Made by a program: the position numbers and the translations under genes. The notes beneath the pieces are model-generated. The model saw only the letters and a list, made by a program, of their open reading frames with translations, was not told where the DNA came from and did no database searches. Of a stretch of DNA of 64,000 nucleotides, positions 1 to 7,888 are shown one piece after another; within the stretch, counting starts at the first letter, position 1; each line of letters opens with the position of its first letter. The DNA comes from Natrinema halophilum (lineage in GTDB: Archaea > Halobacteriota > Halobacteria > Halobacteriales > Natrialbaceae): assembly GCF_013402815.2 (NCBI RefSeq), contig NZ_CP058601.1, positions 4,030,001-4,094,000 of the forward strand. Direction: 5' to 3'.

Positions 1-1145
1 ATCGGAAAGCCGCCGCGGGCGTAATCCTCGCCGTAGGCCAGTGCGAGGTTGTAGAAGTGCGCCGGCGTCCAGAGGAAGATGACGCCCGCGAGTGCGAGTC
101 CCGGCCAACCGATTTCGTTCGTCACGGCGGCCCAGCCGATGAGCGCGGGGAGGGCGCCTGCCGCACCACCGATGACCGTGTTCTGGACCGTATTCGGCTT
201 GAGGAGGAGGGTATAGACGACGCTGTAGAAGAGGATCGCGGCCAATCCAAGCGCCGCGGCGAGCCTGTTGATCGTCAAGAAGGCAGCCAACGACGCTGCG
301 GTCAATGCGAATCCGAACGCCAGTGCGTTCCGGACCGGAATCAGGTCGACCGCCAGCGGTCGGTCGGCGGTACGGGACATCTTTTGGTCGACGTCGCGCT
401 CGAGAACGTGGTTGAACGTCCCGCTCGCGCCGATGGCAAGGACGCCGCCGCCGAGGGTCGCGATGATCGTGGCGATATCGAGTCCGGGTCCCGCAGCGAG
501 TGCCATCCCCGCGGCGGCGACGAGACAGAGCAACCACATCAACCGCGGTTTCATCATCTGGAAGTAGGCGAAGACGGTCAGCCTGGCGCGTGCCAGGCGA
601 CTCGTCGGGAGCTGCCGTTCGGTCGCGGATGGAACGTCCGCCTCGAACGGCTCCGGCGAATCGATGGCGTCGTCTTCACGACCGGTTGCGAGTTCGAGGT
701 CCCAGGCGAGGGCGAAGACGATCGCCGTAAAGATCACGAGACCGAGTGCAAGGTGCAGTCCCGGGAGGATCGCGGCGGGACCGACCGTGGCGGTAATGGC
801 CCCGACGCCGATCTGGACGACGTAGAGGATGGCTGCGACGACGAGGGTCGCTCGGACCCGACTCGAGACCTCGCCGAGGATCGCGGCGAGTGCCGTCACG
901 GCGACGAGCAGGCCGACTGCGACGGCCGCAAGCCGGTGGCCCCAGGCGATCGCGAGTTCGGTCTGGTTCAGCGGATCCACCGGCGCGTGACAGGTCGGCC
1001 ACGTCGAACACGACGCGGCTGCGTTCGTCAGCGAGGTCGTCGCGCCGACGATCAGGAGTAGATAGACGCCGAGCGCTGTCGTTGCAAGCAGTGCGGAGAA
1101 CCGACGGCGTGTGCCGATCGGGCGGGGAAAGGACTCAGTTGCCAC
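1..1145 (-). CDS. ctaB: Haem O synthase (protoheme IX farnesyltransferase) with CtaA-like N-terminus, partial
   Basis: This membrane enzyme transfers a farnesyl group to protohaem IX to make haem O for terminal oxidases. The first ~100 residues are CtaA/COX15-like, with a CxxxxxC pair (SCSTWPTCHAP) and a WGHR histidine. The UbiA-type domain follows, with the prenyl-diphosphate site FNHVLERDVDQKMSRTADRP at about residues 240-258 and the late motif WTPAHFYNLAL. The frame is still open at base 1, so the C-terminus is missing. I chose a GTG start at 1143-1145 (VATESFPRP) because it precedes the first membrane helix. The AT-rich sequence at 1172-1183 lies about 30 bases upstream and suits a leaderless transcript. 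The two-domain architecture is common in haloarchaea as I recall it. The divergent zinc-finger gene at 1342 is its usual type of neighbour. Confidence 0.93.
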   Translation of the reverse strand, partial: MATESFPRPIGTRRRFSALLATTALGVYLLLIVGATTSLTNAAASCSTWPTCHAPVDPLNQTELAIAWGHRLAAVAVGLLVAVTALAAILGEVSSRVRATLVVAAILYVVQIGVGAITATVGPAAILPGLHLALGLVIFTAIVFALAWDLELATGREDDAIDSPEPFEADVPSATERQLPTSRLARARLTVFAYFQMMKPRLMWLLCLVAAAGMALAAGPGLDIATIIATLGGGVLAIGASGTFNHVLERDVDQKMSRTADRPLAVDLIPVRNALAFGFALTAASLAAFLTINRLAAALGLAAILFYSVVYTLLLKPNTVQNTVIGGAAGALPALIGWAAVTNEIGWPGLALAGVIFLWTPAHFYNLALAYGEDYARGGFP

Positions 1146-1341
1146 GGCTATTCTCGTCTACACCCTTCGACTCCGCGTATTTATGGCTCCCGCTTCTTCC
1201 CGCTTTCGGGGATTCGTATCCGACCGTAACGACGGAGTATGGGCTGCCGTAACCGCCGGTACGGCGGCTCGTCGTTCGCTCTCACCGCACCGCTCGAGAG
1301 GCGACCGAAAAGCAATTACGCTGGTTAGCGTAGCTGTCATC

Positions 1342-1665
1342 GTGCCCGGCGAATTCCGCGGTCGATCGCCGTCGGTCGATGACTCAGCCACCTCGAGTGG
1401 GGTCTCTGAAGCTGCGTTCGACGGTTGCAGCGAGGAGCCGCCCGCTCGCTGTCCGTATTGCGACCGACCGTTTCGGCAAGACCGGTACGAATCGCTTCAT
1501 CGGGGCCTCGCACACTCCGAGCGCCTCACCGACCGCGAACGCGCCACGTTCGAGCGCGTCCGCAGCGAGGAATACCCGGCGATTCGTCGCGTTCGACTGT
1601 ACGCGCTTTTCGTCCTCGTCCTGTTGTACTTCGGTCTACTGATCCTCGCCGCCTTCGTCGTCTGA
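1342..1665 (+). CDS. Small C2H2-type zinc-finger protein with C-terminal membrane anchor (DUF7410-like)
   Basis: The 107-residue product has CPYCDRPFRQDRYESLHRGLAH near residues 33-54, a CxxC plus two histidines as in a C2H2 finger, and one hydrophobic helix at the C-terminus (YALFVLVLLYFGLLILAAF). The finger should therefore face the cytoplasm on a membrane-anchored protein. The GTG start at 1342 was chosen because the frame upstream of it looks non-coding, and an AT-rich box (1311-1317) sits about 27 bases before it. I recall similar proteins next to haem and cytochrome oxidase genes in haloarchaea. A role in oxidase or haem biogenesis is inferred from position only. Confidence 0.72.
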   Translation: MPGEFRGRSPSVDDSATSSGVSEAAFDGCSEEPPARCPYCDRPFRQDRYESLHRGLAHSERLTDRERATFERVRSEEYPAIRRVRLYALFVLVLLYFGLLILAAFVV

Positions 1666-1668
1666 TCG

Positions 1669-1968
1669 TCACATTCCCATGTCCTCGGCCGCCGCCGGAA
1701 TCGGGAGGTCGTGGGGCGAGACGCCGAGCAGCTCTCCGGCGTGGTCGAGCGCCATGTCGAATCCGTAATATCGCTCGAGTTCGTCCCCGTCCGCCGTTTG
1801 CCGCACTTTCAACATCGCGTATCCCTCGATATTCTGGACGATCGCGGCCGTTCCGCTCGACCCCTGCGGGCCTGACCCGTCTCGACTGAACGTGAGGATA
1901 CGCTCCGTTTCGGTTTCGTCGTACGTCGCCCTGATGCCGCCCGCTTCCGCCGTCCGATCGTCGGTCAT
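1669..1968 (-). CDS. Conserved haloarchaeal protein of unknown function (~99 aa)
   Basis: A 99-residue acidic soluble protein with no signal or membrane segment. It contains AAIVQNIEGYAMLKVR, then ELERYYGFDMALDHAGELLG, and ends LPIPAAAEDMGM. I recognise the general type as a haloarchaeal family without known function, but assign none. The start ATG at 1966-1968 (MTDDRTAEAGG) was preferred over an upstream ATG in the same frame, because the added residues look unlike the family. Its 3' end lies 3 bases from the end of the convergent zinc-finger gene. Confidence 0.7.
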   Translation of the reverse strand: MTDDRTAEAGGIRATYDETETERILTFSRDGSGPQGSSGTAAIVQNIEGYAMLKVRQTADGDELERYYGFDMALDHAGELLGVSPHDLPIPAAAEDMGM

Positions 1969-2133
1969 ACTCGGTATTCGCGGATCGATCACCGCGAAGC
2001 TGTCGGTTTCGAACAGCGACTCGATCGGCTCGTTCGCGGCAGAAACGCGTCCGTTCTCCCGTGACGTACGGTCCCAGGCGAGGACGACGTCGAACATCGA
2101 CACCGACTTTTCGGTCGCCTTCGAGGTACACTC

Positions 2134-3060
2134 GTGAGCCGTTCGGATCTCGATCCGGCCAGCCCGCCGCTCGCGTCATTTCGATTCACCCGGGTGGTCG
2201 CCATCCAGTGGGTCGTCGGTTCGGCCGTGGGATTTTTCGCCTTTGCCTACTGCTTCGGGCACGTCTACGCCTGGATTCGCGGCGTTTCACTCGAGCCGAT
2301 CGTGATCGCCGCGTCGTCGCCGCCCACGACCTTCGGCTGGCTGGCCGTCTTGCTGGGGCTGCTCGTCTGTGTTATCGTTCCGCACGAACTGCTTCACGGT
2401 GCAGTTATGGCGTACTATGGCGGCTCTCCGTCGTACGGCGTCGGAGTTTCGCATTTCGTGGTGCCATACGCCTACGCCGAAACCGACGGCAGGAGGTACA
2501 CTCGAAATCAGCTACTTGTGGCTCTGCTAGCGCCGTTCGTCGGTCTGACGGCACTCGGCTTTGCCATCATGGTCATCGTCCCTTCACCGCTGCTCGTCGT
2601 TCCGCTGGCGGCGAACGCGGCCGGTTCGATCGGCGACCTCTGGATGGCCGCTATCCTCTGTCAGTATCCTGCCGACGTCCGCGTGGGAGGACTTCTCGAC
2701 GATGGTGACCGCGGGTTCGGCATTTACGGCTCGAGGGATCGTCCCACGACCCGCATTCCCGGCACGGTTCTCCTGTCCCGGTTCGTTACAGGTAGCGTCG
2801 GAACCCTCGCTTTGATCGCGACGTACGCGCTCGTCGCCATATTGCTCTCGCTCGCGTTCGGCTCTGGCGACGTCGTTCTCGGCGATCCCGATGCCGGCTG
2901 GCTCTTTTTCCGCCACGACCGTCGGGCCGACGGCAGTGCCCTCCTCGAGATCGGGGACGGACCGCTGCTCGCCGCGGCCGCCCTCGGCGGGCTGGCGTGG
3001 ACGTCGGTCACGATTGTCCGCCGTCGATTCGAGGGCGAACACGACGGGATGCGAAAGTAA
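2134..3060 (+). CDS. DUF3267 family membrane protein, putative zincin peptidase
   Basis: A 308-residue protein with about five hydrophobic segments. H84-E85-L-L-H88 (PHELLHG) is an HExxH zinc-peptidase signature at the start of a membrane region, the hallmark of DUF3267, a family described as putative zincins. A conserved-looking GGSPSYGVGVSHFVVPYAYA follows. The start is GTG at 2134, with a T-rich box (2108-2112) about 25 bases upstream. Proteolysis is inferred from the motif; no substrate can be named. It stands alone, 56 bases before a PadR-type gene. Confidence 0.75.
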   Translation: MSRSDLDPASPPLASFRFTRVVAIQWVVGSAVGFFAFAYCFGHVYAWIRGVSLEPIVIAASSPPTTFGWLAVLLGLLVCVIVPHELLHGAVMAYYGGSPSYGVGVSHFVVPYAYAETDGRRYTRNQLLVALLAPFVGLTALGFAIMVIVPSPLLVVPLAANAAGSIGDLWMAAILCQYPADVRVGGLLDDGDRGFGIYGSRDRPTTRIPGTVLLSRFVTGSVGTLALIATYALVAILLSLAFGSGDVVLGDPDAGWLFFRHDRRADGSALLEIGDGPLLAAAALGGLAWTSVTIVRRRFEGEHDGMRK

Positions 3061-3116
3061 GCAGGGCTCGCTCGGAAACCGTAACGCTCGAACGGGTGCC
3101 CCGCCGACACCGTCCC

Positions 3117-3413
3117 ATGACCAAGTGGCTCCGAAGCGGTCGCCGCCGAGACATCTGTTTCCTGCTCGCGGGCGCGGAGGACGGAGAACTACGCGGCCAG
3201 CAGCTAAAATCCGAACTCGAGTCACACTACGAGGACCGGATCGAGCCGAAGTCGTTCTACGGCTCGGTCTCGGCGCTGGTCGACGCCGGTTTCGTCGAGA
3301 AACGAACCGCGGGGCTCCACGACGTGTACGCGCTTACTGAATCCGGCAAACAACGAACGCGCGAGCACTTCGCGTGGGTTCGGACCTGTCTCGAGGCCAA
3401 TAGTAGTCGTTGA
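3117..3413 (+). CDS. PadR-family winged-helix transcriptional regulator
   Basis: A 98-residue DNA-binding protein. SGRRRDICFLLAG, RGQQLKSELESHY, SFYGSVSALVDAGFVE and YALTESGKQRTREHF are the helix, recognition and wing segments of PadR/PhiH1-like regulators. The ATG at 3117 was chosen over an upstream in-frame ATG because MTKWLRSGRRRD is the usual N-terminus. The last codons (ANSSR and the TGA) are supplied by the inverted-repeat element that begins at 3399, so the natural C-terminus has probably been replaced. The target genes are not evident. Confidence 0.78.
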   Translation: MTKWLRSGRRRDICFLLAGAEDGELRGQQLKSELESHYEDRIEPKSFYGSVSALVDAGFVEKRTAGLHDVYALTESGKQRTREHFAWVRTCLEANSSR

Positions 3414-3511
3414 AACGATGTCCCCACCGCCCGCACTGCTGCGGTCAGCGAGTACTCGCTGACCGCGAATTCGAGAGCTGGGTGTGCAGTGACGTTCAAC
3501 GACTACAATAG
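3399..3511. repeat. Dispersed inverted-repeat element, copy 1 (MITE-like)
   Basis: A 113-base element with terminal inverted repeats: TAGTCGTTGAA at the left and TTCAACGACTA at the right. A perfect 26-base palindrome lies at 3441-3466, centred on GAGTACTC. The 25 bases at 3406-3430 recur exactly, in reverse, at the right end of copy 2 (6155-6268). It sits between the convergent PadR and acyl-CoA dehydrogenase genes and overlaps the PadR stop codon. It encodes nothing, so it is either a non-autonomous mobile element or a transcribed hairpin. Confidence 0.8.
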
Positions 3512-3566
3512 CAGCCGCCTCGGGCGGCGGTGATCGACGTTCGATTCCACGATCGCGGTTCGTGCG

Positions 3567-4712
3567 TTATCCCTCGAGCAACTGGTCGCCGATCGTGTTG
3601 CGCAGGACTTCGCTCGTGCCCTCGTAGATCTCGTTGAGCTTGGCGTCGCGGTAGAACCGCTGTGCGGCGAAATCCTTGGTGTAGCCGTAGCCGCCGTGGA
3701 TCTGAATGCCCTCGTTTGCGACCTCGCGGCTTACTTCCGAGGCGTAGAGCTTCGCCTGGGAGGCGTCTTTGATGTAGTCCTCGCCGCGGATCTTCTTATC
3801 GGCGGCTTTGTGCATGAGCATTCGAGCCGCCTGGATTTTCGTGTCCATGTCCGCCAGTTTGTGCTTGATCGACTGGAACTCGCCGATCGGCTGCCCGAAC
3901 TGCTCGCGCTCGGTGGCGTAGTCGCGCGCCTCTTCGAAGGCCGCGCGGGCGATACCGACGCCGCGGGCCGCGATCGTGATCCGGCCGCCGTTGAGCGTCT
4001 TCAGCGCGTGGACGAAGCCGTCGCCCTCGTCGCCGAGTCGGCGGCTCTCGGGAATGCGAAGATCGTCGAACCGAAGTTCCGCCGTGGGACAGCCCTTATC
4101 TCCGAGTTTTTCCTCCGTGCCTTCGACGATGAAGCCGTCGTCCTCCTCTGGTCTGACGACGAACGACGAGATCCCCTTGTTCCCCGCATCGGGATCGGTC
4201 TTCGCGAAGAGGGTCACCGTGTCGGCGACCGAGCCGTTCGAAATCCAGAGTTTGCCACCGTTGATGACGTACTCGTCGCCGGTTCGTTCCGCAGTGGTTT
4301 CCATCGCGGGCACGTCGCTTCCTGCTCCCGCCTCCGAGAGCGCGAACGCGCCCACGTCTTCGCCCGCGGCCAGCGGCGTCAGGTACTCCTCCTTCTGGTC
4401 CTCGTCACCGAACTCGTAGAGCATGTTTCCTGCCAACGACGTGTGGGCGGCGACGACCGTTCCGAGGCCGCCGGACCCGCGGGCGATCTCCTCGAGTCCG
4501 ATCGCATAGGAATGATAGTCCAGCCCGGCTCCGCCGTATTCTTCGGGAAACGGCATTCCCATCAGCCCCAGTTCAGCCATATCGTCCACGAGGTCCCGGG
4601 GGAACTCGTCTTCGTGGTCGATTTCGTCGGCGACGGGAACGACCTCCTCGTCGACGAACTCCGACACCATGTCTCGGATCTGTTGTTGCTCAGCCGAAAG
4701 TGCAAAGTCCAT
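3567..4712 (-). CDS. Acyl-CoA dehydrogenase
   Basis: A 381-residue FAD-dependent enzyme that introduces the alpha,beta double bond in acyl-CoA during fatty or branched-chain acid breakdown. The N-terminal helical domain (FALSAEQQQIRDMV), the signature AFALSEAGAGSD, WISNGSVADT, and the C-terminal QIHGGYGYTKD and NEIYEGTSEVLR are all present. The glutamate of YEGTSE is the expected catalytic base. Length is full for the family and the start MDFALS is typical. The AT-rich run at 4736-4745 is the likely TATA box. The acyl chain specificity cannot be read from sequence. Confidence 0.95.
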   Translation of the reverse strand: MDFALSAEQQQIRDMVSEFVDEEVVPVADEIDHEDEFPRDLVDDMAELGLMGMPFPEEYGGAGLDYHSYAIGLEEIARGSGGLGTVVAAHTSLAGNMLYEFGDEDQKEEYLTPLAAGEDVGAFALSEAGAGSDVPAMETTAERTGDEYVINGGKLWISNGSVADTVTLFAKTDPDAGNKGISSFVVRPEEDDGFIVEGTEEKLGDKGCPTAELRFDDLRIPESRRLGDEGDGFVHALKTLNGGRITIAARGVGIARAAFEEARDYATEREQFGQPIGEFQSIKHKLADMDTKIQAARMLMHKAADKKIRGEDYIKDASQAKLYASEVSREVANEGIQIHGGYGYTKDFAAQRFYRDAKLNEIYEGTSEVLRNTIGDQLLEG

Positions 4713-5037
4713 GGTCGATGGTTGGAGTCTTCTCTTCTTTATAGTTCTTCTTTGCCGATCCGATCGCTAATACATTCGAGTAACCGGACTGCGCGTCCGT
4801 TCGAAGAGAGCAATCGTCTCCCAATCGGCACTGCAATAAGCCTCCCCAGAGAGCTCACATGTGAGTTAGCCAAGCAAGTTAGCCGAGCGATATCGCGTGT
4901 ATATCGTCACTCCGGTCGATATCCGGGTGTTTTACTCCCTGTCTCTCCCGTTTCTGTAACAGACACGAAACGGTGCCGGCACAGAATTCGTGGTCTCCGA
5001 AATACCCATGATGGTCGACCTCCCAGTTGGATATTGT

Positions 5038-5157
5038 ATGGTCCGCTATGCCGAAGAGCGCTGTGCCAACTGCACGGGGAAACAGATCGAACGGACCGAC
5101 GGATCCGTGTGGTGTCCGAACTGCGCACTGTTCGATTCCCATCAAAAAGCCACGTAA
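5038..5157 (+). CDS. Zinc-ribbon microprotein (two CxxC motifs, 39 aa)
   Basis: A 39-residue protein, MVRYAEERCANC then VWCPNCALF, with two CxxC knuckles that should bind one zinc ion. Haloarchaea have many such small zinc-finger proteins. In-frame ATGs at 5008 and 5011 would add ten residues; I prefer 5038 because the knuckle then starts close to the N-terminus. The stop codon TAA forms the loop of a perfect hairpin (5145-5167), so coding end and terminator overlap. No operon partner is apparent; the cupin gene follows 131 bases later. Confidence 0.62.
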   Translation: MVRYAEERCANCTGKQIERTDGSVWCPNCALFDSHQKAT

Positions 5158-5167
5158 CGTGGCTTTT
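5145..5167 (+). terminator. Hairpin terminator overlapping the microprotein stop codon
   Basis: A perfect 10-base stem, AAAAGCCACG pairing with CGTGGCTTTT, encloses the loop TAA, which is the stop codon of the zinc-ribbon microprotein. The T run on the plus strand suits termination of that gene. The symmetry could also stop transcription from the other side. Confidence 0.6.
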
Positions 5168-5257
5168 CGCGGTGTCTACCCCGGCTTCGCACACGAAAGC
5201 GGAATCGCATCTCTGTTCGGTGTCGGAATCGATCCGTTACCGGACCGCGGCCAACAG

Positions 5258-5266
5258 TATATTAAC
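5258..5266 (+). promoter_or_regulatory. TATA box of the cupin gene
   Basis: TATATTAAC is centred about 27 bases before the ATG at 5289. No Shine-Dalgarno is present, so the transcript is probably leaderless. Confidence 0.55.
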
Positions 5267-5288
5267 CCGTTCGGTTTGACCTCCTTCT

Positions 5289-5756
5289 ATGAAACGAGTC
5301 AGCGTCGACGATGTCGATCAGTGGATGAGTCCGGCGCGGAGCAAACGATCACTATCTAACGCACTCGGTGCCGAACACCTCGCGATGAATCATTACGTTC
5401 TCGATCCCGACGAGAGCTTCGGCTTCGGCTATCACCGACACGCCGACCAGGAAGAAATCTTCTACGTGCTCGAGGGAACGGCCACGTTCGAGACGGAGGA
5501 CGGTGACGTAGCCGTCAGCGCAGGGGAAGCGATCCGATTTGCACCCGGCGAATGGCAACTCGGCCGCAACGAAACTGACGAGCAAGTCGTCGCGCTCGCA
5601 CTCGGTGCACCAGCCGAAACTGACGAAATAGACGTCCTTCGGACGTGTCCCGACTGCGGTGAACGCCGGTCCGTTCGGATCGAACCGACCCCCGACCGTG
5701 ACGCGCTCGTCGCCATTTGCGAGGATTGCGGTGCGGAGACGGTACGACATTCCTGA
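5289..5756 (+). CDS. Cupin-domain protein with C-terminal zinc ribbon
   Basis: A 155-residue protein. Residues ~30-110 form a cupin barrel: GYHRHADQEEIFYVLEGTA carries the metal-binding HxH...E residues, and GEAIRFAPGEWQ belongs to the second motif. A zinc ribbon follows, with CPDCG at C120/C123 and CEDCG at C144/C147. The cupin fold binds a metal and small ligand; the ribbon adds a structural or nucleic-acid-binding element. I know no function for this combination. The leaderless promoter is at 5258-5266. Confidence 0.82.
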   Translation: MKRVSVDDVDQWMSPARSKRSLSNALGAEHLAMNHYVLDPDESFGFGYHRHADQEEIFYVLEGTATFETEDGDVAVSAGEAIRFAPGEWQLGRNETDEQVVALALGAPAETDEIDVLRTCPDCGERRSVRIEPTPDRDALVAICEDCGAETVRHS

Positions 5757-6154
5757 ATCGCACGTCGATCCGAGTACCGAGTCGTCCGTTCCTGTTACGC
5801 GCTCGTAGTGCCTGTACGCGAGTAGTTGGTGGCACGTTACTGACATTAATCGCGAGCGACCGTTACTCGGGCTGCGGTCACTCGGGCCGTCGATCCGCAA
5901 CGTAGCGGAGATGACTGCGGTCCTCCTGCGAATCGGTGACGATGGGTTCCAGACCGACGTGGACGATCGATGCAGGCTGCCGGACCTCGAGGAGGCCCAC
6001 GCATCAGCGGCGAGGATGCGATCGGGTCGGTACCGTGATGATCGCCCTCGCGACCTTCGACCTGATACCCGCAGCGCGGATCGTGATCGAAGTCAGGCGC
6101 TGCGGTATGGATCGTGGACGAACCTGGACACTGTCGTTTCGCGCTCGGATCGAT
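5757..6154. other. Intergenic region without recognisable gene
   Basis: About 400 bases between the cupin gene and repeat copy 2. Frames exist on both strands, but none gives a product I recognise and their composition looks like chance coding. It may hold the remains of an old gene. Confidence 0.4.
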
Positions 6155-6268
6155 CTATAGTAGCCGTTGAACGTCATTATATACCCCGCTCGCGAATTCG
6201 CGGCCAGTGAGTTATCGCTGGTCGCAGTAGCGCAAGCGGTGGGGACATCGTTTCAACGACTCCTATAG
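6155..6268. repeat. Dispersed inverted-repeat element, copy 2 (MITE-like)
   Basis: The most complete copy, 114 bases, bounded by CTATAGTAGCCGTTGAA and TTCAACGACTCCTATAG, which pair at 15 of 17 positions. Inside lies an imperfect hairpin (CCAGTGA...TCGCTGG). It is inverted relative to copy 1 and shares a 25-base exact match with it. It lies 190 bases before the squalene/phytoene synthase gene. Confidence 0.8.
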
Positions 6269-6458
6269 TACCACCCGCGATTGGCAGTCGCTGCCACACA
6301 AACTCGTTACCTCGCCGTCGTCTCACAATTATCTATATATTCGAACGTACAATTAACAGAACGAGTCCGAGATCGACTGTGTACGACCGCCACCGATCGG
6401 AAGAGTACGCCGCGACCGCGGCGTTTTTCCCGGATGGTAACCAAACTAACTCGAGTAG

Positions 6459-7505
6459 ATGACCACGGGCCAGCCCGAACCCCCCACTGACGCCGATCTA
6501 GAGTGGTGTTACGACGCGGTTCACGGCGTTTCGCGGACTTTTTCGATCACGGTCGATCGGCTTGAAGAGCCGATGGCGAGACACATCTGTCTCGGCTATC
6601 TCCTGTGTAGAATAGCCGATACGATCGAGGATGCGGGACACATCCCACCGGAAACCCAGACCGAACTGCTCGAGGAGTACGACCGCCTGCTCGATCCGAC
6701 CGCGGACGGTTCCGTCTCGGCGTTCATGAACGACGTCGAGCCCTGGATCCCCGACGAACGGTCCGACGACTGGGACGTCGTCGCCGAAACACCGCGTGTC
6801 GTACAAACCTTCGAATCGCTCGACGAAGACCCACGCGAGATCATGCGCGAACCGGTTCGTGAACTCGTCGACGGAATGGCGATGTTTACCGATCGGTACG
6901 CCACTGAGGGCGGACTTCGCCTTCAAACCGTCGAAGAACTCGAGGAATACTGCTGGTACGCCGCCGGCACCGTCGGCACCCTGATCACCGGTTTGGTCGC
7001 CCGCGGAACGTCCCAGGAGCGAGCCGACGAGATGCGCCAGAACGCGCGTTCGTTCGCGCTCTTGCTCCAGTTAGTCAATATCGCAAAAGACGTCGAGTCG
7101 GACTATCACGACGAAAACAACGTCTACCTCCCTGCCGAATGGCTCGCAGCAGAGGACGTCGACGTCGAATCTGTCACCGACGAGGCCCACCACGGGGGCG
7201 TTACCAACGTCATCAAGCGGGTTACCGGACGCGCCGAACGCTACCTCGACGACGCCCAGCGCTACCTCGAGGTCGTCCCGGAACACCACGGCAATCGGCT
7301 CTCTGCGTGGGCGATTCCCTACCTGCTCGCGGTGGGAACCCTCCGAGAGCTTCGTGAACGGCCGGAGGACGTCGTTCGCGAGGGAGACGTCAAGGTGTCT
7401 CGCGCGGAAGTGTACGCGCTCTTGCAACAGTTCGAAGACGGCGTCCCCCGATCGCGTCTCGACGACCTTCGCAAAAAGATGTCGAAGCAGCCGCTCCACC
7501 AGTGA
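6459..7505 (+). CDS. Squalene/phytoene synthase family protein
   Basis: A 348-residue head-to-head prenyl synthase. The first aspartate-rich motif is LCRIADTIED (about residues 49-58), and the second is LLLQLVNIAKDVESDY, which binds the Mg-diphosphates of two isoprenoid chains. YCWYAAGTVG between them is typical of the family. Length and the second motif resemble haloarchaeal squalene synthases somewhat more than carotenoid CrtB, but I cannot separate the two by reading. It is monocistronic. Squalene and carotenoids are membrane lipids of haloarchaea. Confidence 0.87.
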   Translation: MTTGQPEPPTDADLEWCYDAVHGVSRTFSITVDRLEEPMARHICLGYLLCRIADTIEDAGHIPPETQTELLEEYDRLLDPTADGSVSAFMNDVEPWIPDERSDDWDVVAETPRVVQTFESLDEDPREIMREPVRELVDGMAMFTDRYATEGGLRLQTVEELEEYCWYAAGTVGTLITGLVARGTSQERADEMRQNARSFALLLQLVNIAKDVESDYHDENNVYLPAEWLAAEDVDVESVTDEAHHGGVTNVIKRVTGRAERYLDDAQRYLEVVPEHHGNRLSAWAIPYLLAVGTLRELRERPEDVVREGDVKVSRAEVYALLQQFEDGVPRSRLDDLRKKMSKQPLHQ

Positions 7506-7888
7506 CGGCCGCGGTGAGATGGCGGGATGTTCGGATTGTAAACGGTTTCGACGACGAGTGGGAACTGACCTGAGCCGTGGTCGTCTCGAGGAGGCACCAC
7601 GGTCGTCGGAGCGCCCGTCCAACGAGGACGGTACTCGAATTCGGAAGTACCCGAGTAGTACTCCGGCCGATGATCGAACCACTACTCTCTCGGCCCGAAC
7701 GGGGGAGCCTGTCTCTGTCGTATTCCGTGCCGTTGCCCCATCACCGTCGTGTTCCCCGCAGTTACCACACGGTCGAACGCGTTCACGGTACGAGACACAA
7801 TACGTATAATTGATACCTGATAAGTTGAGGAAAACCGCCGTCGGTTTCGGACGTAACCGAACGAACCGCTGGCTTGCTACCGTCGCCC
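7506..7888. other. Intergenic region with one hairpin
   Basis: About 380 bases without a convincing gene. A stem of CCGTGGT and ACCACGG (about 7576-7602) with a 14-base loop follows the synthase gene and could be its terminator. The AT-rich sequence near 7803-7815 precedes the HTTM gene by some 75 bases. Confidence 0.4.

Noticed and set aside
3399-3511. CRISPR array
   Set aside because: The repeats are single, dispersed and inverted, without spacers of regular length; no cas genes are present.
3696-5279. A 527-codon open frame antisense to the acyl-CoA dehydrogenase
   Set aside because: It mirrors the dehydrogenase gene on the other strand; long antisense frames are normal in GC-rich haloarchaea and the product matches no family.
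5911-6210. A 99-codon frame before repeat copy 2
   Set aside because: Composition is unlike haloarchaeal proteins, no family is recognisable, and it runs into the repeat.
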